From a virus: a stretch of 21,000 nt of DNA. The notes beneath the pieces were generated by a model. It did no database searches, had not been told where the DNA came from, and was given only the letters and a program-made list of their open reading frames with translations. The position numbers were made by a program, and so were the translations under genes. Each line of letters starts with the position of its first letter. Position 1 is the first letter of the stretch. Location: positions 1-21,000 of IMG/VR virus record IMGVR_UViG_3300035698_012363. The stretch is one strand, 5' to 3'. Shown piece by piece: positions 13,685 to 21,000 of the stretch.

Positions 13685-16600
13685 ACGGAATAAACAGCCA
13701 GGAGTCACGGACGGTATCCGGGAAATGATTAGCGGACTTTATGGAGAAGAAGTCTCAGACTACGGTATATTTGGTCCAGACCAGCAAGAGGTAGAACGTG
13801 ACCCAGAAAGAACAGCATTCTTTTTGAAACTTTCCGATCCAAATTATACACCACAAATAGCACATGATCCAAAACAAGTAGCCCGCGACTATGCCATGTT
13901 TGAGGCCGCCAAAAAGCTTGTATCCCGCAACCAGCAGCAGCAGGAAGACGCGCTTGCAGGGGACCCGAAGGCCCAGAAGGAGATGGCAGAGCAGGAAGAA
14001 CTACTCACCAAGCAGAATGATCCAACTAGGAACGAAGCGATTGCAAGCAGCAAGGACCCGGCGAAGACACTCTCAGAGATCCAGCAACTTGAGAGTAAGA
14101 TTAAGGGCGAAGCCCAGGACGTACAGGAGAGGTTGAGAGCAGACTTCTATAGTAAGATTGGCCAGGAAGAAGAGGCAATCCCAGAATCAACTTTCGTAAA
14201 CTCAGAGGGCCTTGAAGCGGAACCAGTAGCCAGCGCAGACCTTAATCCCGAAGAGAAGACGCAGCAGCTTGGCTTTAGGGACCGGGTTATGGAACTCGTA
14301 GATAACCCAGAGCAAGCCACTAAACTTGTGCCATTCCTTGCAGGTGGGATGGAAATCTATGAGCTTGCTGAACTCGCTGACTCAGCCTATCGGCTCAACG
14401 AGGGAACCGCAGATGAATCCGACTTCGAGAAGCTTACTAAATATATTGAACAATCAGAGCTCGATAAAGGCTTTGGGTACCAGGTTGCCGATATCCTCTT
14501 TATGCTACCATCGTTTGCCGGTGAACTTTGGCTGACAGGTGGGTTATACACGGCAGGTAAAAAGGTTGGTATAAAAACAGCTGAGCGGACCCTAAAGGGC
14601 TTACTGAAAAAGGGTGGCAAAGAATTACTCGAAAAACGCGCTGGGATATTGACAGCGAAGAAGGGCGCCGAGAGTCTAGGCAGGAGAACCGTAGCAAGAG
14701 CCGCAGATATTGGGATCAAGTCAGTCGGTGGGATTGTCGGTGGAACACTACAGACACCGGCAGCGGGAGTAACCAGGATTATAGCTGGGACCGTTGAAAA
14801 GATGCTGCCCAGGCTTGGGCTTGAAGAGAATGAGGCCGGTAAGATGGCCCCAGTCATCACAGGGGAAGGCGAGGACCTTACTGACGCACTGATAAAATCC
14901 TTTGGTGAACAGTGGGTTGAAACCGTATCAGAACATAGTGGTGGGTTATTCCAAGAATTAGCGAAACCAATCAAGGGCATTGCCTTTAAATCAGCATTTA
15001 TCAAAAAGTTCCTTGAGCTCAACCCAAGTATTCCCCCAGGCAAACTTAGAACAGCCATTGAACGCGCTGGCTGGAATGGCGTTATTGGCGAAATGGGCGA
15101 AGAGCGCCTTGGCGAATTTGGCCATGGGATATTATATGAAGCAGGTCTTGGCGACCAGCCGTACCAACTCCCTACCCCAGAGCAGCTTAGTGTTGAATTT
15201 GTCGCATTCATGATCCCCGGAGCTGGTCTAGCATTAGGGTCGAAACTTGCGCCTGATAAGAAACCACCGCCACCGACCGGTCGTGATAATGTCTATGATA
15301 GATACCAGGGCCGTCAAGATATCCTCCCCCCAGGGGTCCCTGGGGATGCCAATATCGGCGCTTCACTCCCAGAAGACTATGTACCAACGCATGAAGACTT
15401 TGTACTCGCTGAAATAGCGGACAGGTTCGCCCAATCACAGGCAGATCAAGCACCCTTCCAGGAGATAACCGACGAGACCGAGGCTCCAGAAACACTTAAC
15501 GACATCCAGAAGCAGCTGCATGAGCAGAATAACCAGCTTAAATCCCTGGTTACTGACAGTAAGATCGAGATTGCGAAGCTCGAAGAGGCTCTTGAGTACG
15601 AGAATGAGATCACGAATAACGAGGACGGTATTGCAGAAGTCGATACCGAGCTCAAACGCGCTATCTCAGACCTAAACGAGATCCAGTCACTCAAGGATGA
15701 TGTAGTCAACAACATTACTCACAACAATTCCAGGCTTAATACAGATGAGCAAAAGCGCAAGAAGCGCGGTAAAAACAAAAAAGCTCTCCCACAGGAGCCT
15801 TCCCAAGAAGAGAGCGAACCTGCCTCAATTGAGGCAACGCAGGGTGAAGAGGGGGTCCAAGTTGCTCCGCCTGGCACCCCCGCCCCTGTTGAGGTGGAAG
15901 CAGCACCAGAAGAGACCCGGACCGAAGAGCAGCAGATATCCGATTTTGTGGATCAATACAATGAAGAGAACGGAAAAGGCGGAATCCTGGCAGCAGCCCA
16001 GAAGTTCAACACCTCCCTGGAAAAAGTTGGCGCCGCGATTGCAACTAAGTCCGGCAAAAAGACAAATATTAGCCAGATACAAAATGAAGTCGAAGCATAC
16101 CCAGAAGGGCATTCAAAAAAAATATTTGAAAAACATGTCAAAGTATTGGAGACCTCAACCGACCCGCTAGAGAATCTTAACTCTGCTCATGCTATAAAAC
16201 GCAGGGCCGCCAGAGAAGGGGGCACCGCTGACGATATAGTCGCCCTTGCTAACGATATTGAGACAGCGCTTAAGGATGAGGGCTATGAAGTAATAGACCT
16301 AACCGGGCGTAATTATGATGATGGCATGACGCTTGACAAGGCAGAGTTTGTCATCGATAAGGATCTTGCTGACGGAGAGCGGGTAATAACAAGAGTCTTA
16401 GCCCCGCAGATAATGAAGGACGGTAAGATTGTCCAGGGTGCTGATGTAGTCATAAGTCAAGGGGAAAGATCCCTCACCGCTGAAGAGACAGCCACGGCAA
16501 AAGCAAAAGAGCAGAAGCAAACCGCAGATGAGGACAGGATACGTGCAGAGCTTAATGCAGAAGTTCCACGTGAAACGCCTAAACAATTAAAGCGAAAGCC

Positions 16601-19600
16601 CAAAAAGACCTTAAAACCTAAGATTGTTGCGACAATTAAGCGCGACGGTGTAGCTTTTGAAGTATGGCGTGTTGGCAATAACCTTGAGTTACGGTCCAAG
16701 AAAAAGGATTCAAACGGAGACCCAGTACAGACGAGTTTCTACTCAGAGAAGCTATTAGAGGAATACAATAATAGATCAGCTGGTGGACGCAAGGGTGCCA
16801 AGACTGCCAGAGAGTTTAAGACCATCATCCCCAAGAGCGCATTAAGCGATATGCCAGCACTAAGCGCCGTTTTCGGTGCTAAAGTTGGGAAAGACTATAG
16901 TAATACCTTTGACGGTATTTTAATCGGGAATAAAAAGGTTTGGGAAGAAGGGGAGAATGTAGTCGCCAATTACGATGAGGCCATTATCGAGGGCTACAGA
17001 GACGCGCTCGGCTTGTCTGATGAGGTAGAGCTCAGTGTTGATGATATTATTGAGCAAGCCCAGAGAGAGGCAGAAGCCTACAGAGGCCGTGCCGGGAAGG
17101 ATGAGGCGACAGCGCAGCGACTATATGAAGATCTGAGGAAACCCGGTCCTATAACAGCAGAGTATGATGATTTTGTACTGGCACAAGAAGAAGACATTAA
17201 AGCGGAAGGAATGACCGATGAAGAACTTGAGGCGCTCGGAAGGCAAGTCGAAGATTTTACAAGAGAACAGCTTGAGGCTGAAGAGGCTAACGCTGAAGTT
17301 ATTGCGGCTGAGGAACAACGGGACACCAAGCCAGAGGTCAAAAGCAATCGCCCAGATGAAGAGACTGGGAATCAAGAGCAGTTAAAGGCCGAGATTGCGA
17401 CTCTTGAGGCAAAGATAGCCAAGGGGACCAAATCAGTGCAGTCCGAGAGCCAGACCGGCATATTCGGATCACCCGCAGACCAAAACCAGTTATTCGACAC
17501 CGGCGCCACCACGGCAGCCAGTATGGCGAAGCTGCGTGCAGAGCTTGAGGCCAAACAGGACGAGCTTACGCAACTCACTGAGGACCAGGAGATTAAAGCC
17601 GAAGTAGAAGCAGGGAAGTCTACGGCAGAGCTTGAATTGAAATCTGCACAAACGAGTAAAACTGTAGATTCGCCAAAAGTACCGGTTGTTAAAAAACAAG
17701 AGGTTACGGGAAAAGAATCTGCACAAACGAGAAAACAACTCAAGAAACCAGCGCCAGCACCCAAGAAGCTACTAAAGCCATTAGCGCCACCAGAGCCAGA
17801 GCTCAAGAAACCCGAGCCCAAGCCAGCGAAGAAGCTTGAGAAGAAACCTGAATGGACACGAGAGAAAGTCATTGCTGCACTGAAAGCCGATAAGCCTATA
17901 CCAGAAGCCGTACTAGCTAAGTATCCTAACCTTGTAGCGCAAAAGCAATACAGGGATGATATAGCCCGCACAAAAACCGAGATGGAAGACAAGCAGGCAT
18001 ACATAAATAATCTTAAGAAAGAGCTTCCAAGAGCACTTAGGGAAGTTGAGCACGAGGTTCGTATTGAGGCTATAAATGATGCCATAACAATTGCTAACAA
18101 CCAAGAACCAAACAACACGTACAAACCAGACGATGTTGCAGATCTACATACTGATTTTGTCCAGGCTACTTTAGAGTATACAGCGTTAAAGGACAATCTT
18201 AAGACGCTCAGTGAACGCCAGCGGTTATTGACCGTCCAAGGAAAGAGGCTAGAGAAGGCACCGCCATTAAAGCTTGAGACAGAAGGAGTTAAACCGATTT
18301 CCGATCTGGGCGATAAGATTGGTGGAGCCCGCAAAGACTTATCCGGGGGAAGATCACTTAAAAAAGGCAAGGGGACTCCAAAACCGACTGGCTGGCGAGC
18401 AAGATATAATTTATCTCAGATAGCCGCAGAGTTTAGTATTTCAGGCGGGATAACCAGAGAGAGCCCCAACGCTGGTAAGTTTGCCATATTTGATAAACGG
18501 AAGAAGCGGACGACATGGAGCGGGATCCCAAGACCAATAGGCAACAAGTATTTCGAGACAGAGGCCGAGGCCCTGGAGATGATGCCATTGCTGGCCGTTG
18601 CCGAGAAGCACCGGGTATATAGCGTCGGTGATAAATTCACAATCTACAGATCAATATCAGACCGTAAGCGTGTCCGGGTCTTAAAGCAGGAGTTTGACAC
18701 CAGGGAAGCCGCCATGAAGTACATGGTTACTCATGCGGAAGAGATACTTGATACCAAGCTAACCTTTGGCGAAGAGGTCCTGCCGCGTCCAGATGTTGTT
18801 TTCAGGAACGGTGAAGCCCGTCGCAAGGGTAACGTCACCGGCGAATCATTCATGGATACTTTTGGGTTCCGTGGTGTAGAGTTTGGCAACTGGGTCACAA
18901 AGACAGAAGAGCGCCAGGAGGTGATGAATCATGCCTTTGATGCACTTCTAGATATGGCCGAAGTCCTGGGAATCCCAGCGAAAGCAGTCTCACTTAATGG
19001 TGACCTAGCACTAGCATTCGGAGCCAGGGGGCAGGGGCTAAGTGGTGCCGCAGCTCATTATGAGCCGACATTCGCAGTAATTAACCTCACGAAGATGGCT
19101 GGCGCAGGGCACTTGGCTCATGAGTGGTTTCATGCACTTGATCATTATGTAGGCCGCCTAGATACTAAAGCCGGTGGTAAGAAGGCCGGAGCCGAACCTG
19201 GGAAGCCTATTTTTGAAGGTAAGTCAGATAGAGATATATTTGCGACTCACGGCTTCCAGTATGCGAGCAGATCAAAAGCCCGTCCTGAGTTAAGAGAGGC
19301 TTTTGATGAGTTTGTTAAGACCATGTTCACAAAAGGGAAGCAATACGTTGAGGATACCGAGAAAGCAGACAAGTTCCTTTCGGCAGCCAGAGAGGGCCTT
19401 GAGGATAATCTACAGGCAATCAGAAATTATATAAGCGTACAGCGCGAATCAACATACTATAAGCGCAATAACGCGCCCGCTACACCAGACCAGCTAGCCG
19501 AATTTGACAAGATAGCCAAACTGCTCATTGATGGGGAAGGCCTCGAAACTGAGTGGATGGCGATTGAAGGCAGCCGGAAACGCTCCGGCGGAAGGCATTC

Positions 19601-21000
19601 AAACCAGGCGCTTGAACAACTGAGTAAGATTTTTAAAGCCGTTCGCGGTCGGTCTGGTGTTTCAACCGGTAACGGTGATAATACCATAGGTCGATTGAGG
19701 GGCCCGATGCAAGCCTACCAGCAGCGAATAAAGATTATGAAAGATGCCGAGGGCGGGAAGAAGAAGCTCAGACGTGTACCAACAGATTTCAGGAAACAAG
19801 CCACGGCAGCAGACCAGGCCAAATCAAAAGCATACTGGGCAACCGAGCACGAGATGGGAGCAAGAGCTTTTGCTGCCTATATCGAAGACAAATTAGCTGA
19901 GAAAGAGAATGTAAACGACTTCCTGACGTATCATGCTCATGGTGCTGTGATCGTACCGATGTACCCAGAAGGCTTCTTTAGACCATACCCAGAGGGACAG
20001 GAGCGCAAAGATATTAACTCTGCCCTTGAAAAGATGTTCGATACCATTGAGACAAAAGAATCCGAAGATGGGGTAGAGATGTTCCAGGTGGGATCATCGA
20101 TGGAGAGATCTACCCCTGAGTGGACTGAATCAGCCATTGCTATCATGCAGGGCGTATTTTCAGGTGCGAAGGTGGTAAGCAATCGTAGAGGATGGATGGC
20201 AGCCACAGCGAGACTTGGCAAGAATCCTCAATCAGCCTTTGGCTTCTGGGACCCAAAGACAAACACTGTTTACATAAACCCAGACAAATCAAATAAAGAT
20301 ACTGTATTCCATGAGTTTACCCACCCTGTTATCGAGCAGATGAGGCTACAAGACCCGGCGCTATACGCGAAGGGCATGGAGTTAATTGCTGGGTCTGGGT
20401 ATGTCAAATACGCTACCGCCCAGGGGTACAAAAACCCAATGAATGAGGCACTTGTTCAGGCTATTGGAGAGAAGGGCGCTTCAATCCAGGACCAGGTACA
20501 GCGCAATAAGTTTATCGCATGGGTAGAAGAGTTGTGGCACAAGGTCAAGACGCAGATGAAAGAGACCTTCGGCCTAGATATGGCGCTAGATGATTTCGTT
20601 AATAATGTCGCATACGGCATGAGGAATGGCGCAATCCAGGTGAAAGCGCAGAACCCCGTACCTATGGGTGCCAATGTAGTCGCATCTGAGTATCCCAAGA
20701 AGATAGAGCGAGAACGCGCAACATATATATCCGAAGACATGAATAACTCGGTCGGTGGGATCCAGATCGGGATGGACTTCTCGGAAGATGTTAAGCCGAT
20801 TGAAGATTATAAGGTTAAGGTCAAACTCGTACCGACAGGCACGTTTAAAACAGGCGTTAAAAAGGTAAATTCCATTGAAAGCCTTGGGAGGGTAGCCCAG
20901 GATATTATCGGAGGAAGAGCTCAGGAGAATGTGGTCGCGGTCGTCCTGGACGGTAACGACAACATACTAAAGGTCGTAAAACACTCTATTGGTGGGAAAA
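13662..21000 (+). CDS. Giant polyvalent protein with LPD1-type zincin, second zincin and start of JAB domain (3' end beyond window)
   Basis: The frame is open without a stop from ATG 13662 to the window edge: at least 2446 residues. I checked phase at several points (14460, 15660, 16440, 17460, 19119, 20310, 20940). In order: helical charged N-terminus; hydrophobic segments at about 273-296 (DILFMLPSFAGELWLTGGLY), 353-375 and 510-529 (FVAFMIPGAGLALG), with EMGEERLGEFGHGI near 480; coiled coil about 590-705; a GrpE-like segment 861-934; K/P/E linker 1340-1400; coiled coil; IGGARKD (1552-1558); SDRKR near 1666; LPD1-type block with FGFRGVEFGNW (1734-1744), AFGARG (1785-1790), HYEP (1799), HEWFH (1820-1824) and EMGARAFAAY (2064 on); a second zincin HEFTH (2217-2221) with NEALVQAIGEKG (E2262); and VVLDGNDNILKVVKHSIGG (about 2427-2445), resembling the first strands of RadC-like JAB domains. 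Such polyvalent proteins are known from phages and conjugative elements and are thought to enter the cell with DNA and act on host defences. Position after internal-virion genes supports packaging. Domain order is seen; substrates are not. Confidence 0.85.
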   Translation, partial: MTPAKTLKRNKQPGVTDGIREMISGLYGEEVSDYGIFGPDQQEVERDPERTAFFLKLSDPNYTPQIAHDPKQVARDYAMFEAAKKLVSRNQQQQEDALAGDPKAQKEMAEQEELLTKQNDPTRNEAIASSKDPAKTLSEIQQLESKIKGEAQDVQERLRADFYSKIGQEEEAIPESTFVNSEGLEAEPVASADLNPEEKTQQLGFRDRVMELVDNPEQATKLVPFLAGGMEIYELAELADSAYRLNEGTADESDFEKLTKYIEQSELDKGFGYQVADILFMLPSFAGELWLTGGLYTAGKKVGIKTAERTLKGLLKKGGKELLEKRAGILTAKKGAESLGRRTVARAADIGIKSVGGIVGGTLQTPAAGVTRIIAGTVEKMLPRLGLEENEAGKMAPVITGEGEDLTDALIKSFGEQWVETVSEHSGGLFQELAKPIKGIAFKSAFIKKFLELNPSIPPGKLRTAIERAGWNGVIGEMGEERLGEFGHGILYEAGLGDQPYQLPTPEQLSVEFVAFMIPGAGLALGSKLAPDKKPPPPTGRDNVYDRYQGRQDILPPGVPGDANIGASLPEDYVPTHEDFVLAEIADRFAQSQADQAPFQEITDETEAPETLNDIQKQLHEQNNQLKSLVTDSKIEIAKLEEALEYENEITNNEDGIAEVDTELKRAISDLNEIQSLKDDVVNNITHNNSRLNTDEQKRKKRGKNKKALPQEPSQEESEPASIEATQGEEGVQVAPPGTPAPVEVEAAPEETRTEEQQISDFVDQYNEENGKGGILAAAQKFNTSLEKVGAAIATKSGKKTNISQIQNEVEAYPEGHSKKIFEKHVKVLETSTDPLENLNSAHAIKRRAAREGGTADDIVALANDIETALKDEGYEVIDLTGRNYDDGMTLDKAEFVIDKDLADGERVITRVLAPQIMKDGKIVQGADVVISQGERSLTAEETATAKAKEQKQTADEDRIRAELNAEVPRETPKQLKRKPKKTLKPKIVATIKRDGVAFEVWRVGNNLELRSKKKDSNGDPVQTSFYSEKLLEEYNNRSAGGRKGAKTAREFKTIIPKSALSDMPALSAVFGAKVGKDYSNTFDGILIGNKKVWEEGENVVANYDEAIIEGYRDALGLSDEVELSVDDIIEQAQREAEAYRGRAGKDEATAQRLYEDLRKPGPITAEYDDFVLAQEEDIKAEGMTDEELEALGRQVEDFTREQLEAEEANAEVIAAEEQRDTKPEVKSNRPDEETGNQEQLKAEIATLEAKIAKGTKSVQSESQTGIFGSPADQNQLFDTGATTAASMAKLRAELEAKQDELTQLTEDQEIKAEVEAGKSTAELELKSAQTSKTVDSPKVPVVKKQEVTGKESAQTRKQLKKPAPAPKKLLKPLAPPEPELKKPEPKPAKKLEKKPEWTREKVIAALKADKPIPEAVLAKYPNLVAQKQYRDDIARTKTEMEDKQAYINNLKKELPRALREVEHEVRIEAINDAITIANNQEPNNTYKPDDVADLHTDFVQATLEYTALKDNLKTLSERQRLLTVQGKRLEKAPPLKLETEGVKPISDLGDKIGGARKDLSGGRSLKKGKGTPKPTGWRARYNLSQIAAEFSISGGITRESPNAGKFAIFDKRKKRTTWSGIPRPIGNKYFETEAEALEMMPLLAVAEKHRVYSVGDKFTIYRSISDRKRVRVLKQEFDTREAAMKYMVTHAEEILDTKLTFGEEVLPRPDVVFRNGEARRKGNVTGESFMDTFGFRGVEFGNWVTKTEERQEVMNHAFDALLDMAEVLGIPAKAVSLNGDLALAFGARGQGLSGAAAHYEPTFAVINLTKMAGAGHLAHEWFHALDHYVGRLDTKAGGKKAGAEPGKPIFEGKSDRDIFATHGFQYASRSKARPELREAFDEFVKTMFTKGKQYVEDTEKADKFLSAAREGLEDNLQAIRNYISVQRESTYYKRNNAPATPDQLAEFDKIAKLLIDGEGLETEWMAIEGSRKRSGGRHSNQALEQLSKIFKAVRGRSGVSTGNGDNTIGRLRGPMQAYQQRIKIMKDAEGGKKKLRRVPTDFRKQATAADQAKSKAYWATEHEMGARAFAAYIEDKLAEKENVNDFLTYHAHGAVIVPMYPEGFFRPYPEGQERKDINSALEKMFDTIETKESEDGVEMFQVGSSMERSTPEWTESAIAIMQGVFSGAKVVSNRRGWMAATARLGKNPQSAFGFWDPKTNTVYINPDKSNKDTVFHEFTHPVIEQMRLQDPALYAKGMELIAGSGYVKYATAQGYKNPMNEALVQAIGEKGASIQDQVQRNKFIAWVEELWHKVKTQMKETFGLDMALDDFVNNVAYGMRNGAIQVKAQNPVPMGANVVASEYPKKIERERATYISEDMNNSVGGIQIGMDFSEDVKPIEDYKVKVKLVPTGTFKTGVKKVNSIESLGRVAQDIIGGRAQENVVAVVLDGNDNILKVVKHSIGGK
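17641..17731 (+). repeat. 16-base direct repeat inside the polyvalent protein linker
   Basis: AATCTGCACAAACGAG occurs at 17641-17656 and 17716-17731, exactly 75 bases (25 codons) apart, giving SAQTSK and SAQTRK in the Lys/Pro/Glu-rich linker. It looks like a trace of in-frame duplication in a disordered spacer. Confidence 0.6.

Noticed and set aside
14387-15211. 274-codon open frame on the minus strand
   Set aside because: Opposite the same gene, Ser/Pro-rich, no domain and no start context; a shadow.
16115-16122. A8 run as a programmed frameshift or sequencing-error site in the giant frame
   Set aside because: The zero frame remains open for another 4.8 kb and contains the conserved IGGARKD, LPD1-type and HEFTH blocks, so no shift is needed.
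17372-18370. 332-codon open frame on the minus strand
   Set aside because: It lies wholly opposite the polyvalent frame, its translation is Ser/Phe/Leu-rich with no recognisable motif, and it has no ribosome site; a shadow of Glu/Lys/Ala-rich codons on the other strand.
1-21000. CRISPR array, tRNA genes, integrase or transposon
   Set aside because: No evenly spaced repeats, cloverleaf sequences, recombinase-like proteins or terminal inverted repeats were seen; the few short repeats are single pairs.

Overview
This window is part of a tailed bacteriophage genome or prophage. All supported genes lie on the + strand, are tightly packed (ATGA, GTGA and TAATG junctions are common) and have Shine-Dalgarno sites complementary to bacterial 16S rRNA, so the host is a bacterium that I cannot name. 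The gene set suggests a short-tailed (podovirus-like) virion: scaffold and coat proteins, two small head proteins, three related adaptor-like proteins around a 1373-residue tail structural protein, then internal/ejection-type proteins. No terminase, portal, integrase, polymerase or lysis gene is visible, so lifestyle cannot be judged. No tRNA, rRNA, CRISPR array or insertion sequence was seen.

Region 1 (1-1833) is a block of six small genes. They are a Tat-signal-like exported protein cut by the window edge, a protein of the Acb2/Tad1 hairpin family (possible sponge for cyclic-nucleotide immune signals), a hypothetical protein, two related hypothetical proteins in tandem, and a 47-residue protein. 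The block ends at a strong intrinsic terminator (1890-1926).

Region 2 (1978-5611) is the head module: an unknown protein, the scaffolding protein, the HK97-fold major capsid protein, a decoration-like protein and a second small virion-like protein. Ribosome binding sites are very strong here. Hairpins sit between the last two genes, and a two-hairpin region including an intrinsic terminator closes the module (5618-5692).

Region 3 (5714-11807) is the connector/tail module: an adaptor-like protein, the large tail (nozzle/hub-like) protein, and two more adaptor-like proteins.

Region 4 (11810-21000) is the internal-virion or ejection module: a protein with a C-terminal peptidoglycan-binding domain, a charged coiled-coil protein, and a reading frame open from 13662 to the window end (at least 2446 residues). 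The giant frame looks like a polyvalent protein. It has a hydrophobic N-terminal part, coiled coils, a GrpE-like segment, an IGGARKD motif, an LPD1-type domain with HEWFH, a second zincin-type site (HEFTH), and the beginning of what looks like a RadC-like JAB domain that runs out of the window. My reading is that it is packaged, enters the host with the DNA, and helps protect or establish the incoming genome; together with the Acb2/Tad1-like protein this gives two independent candidate counter-defence functions.
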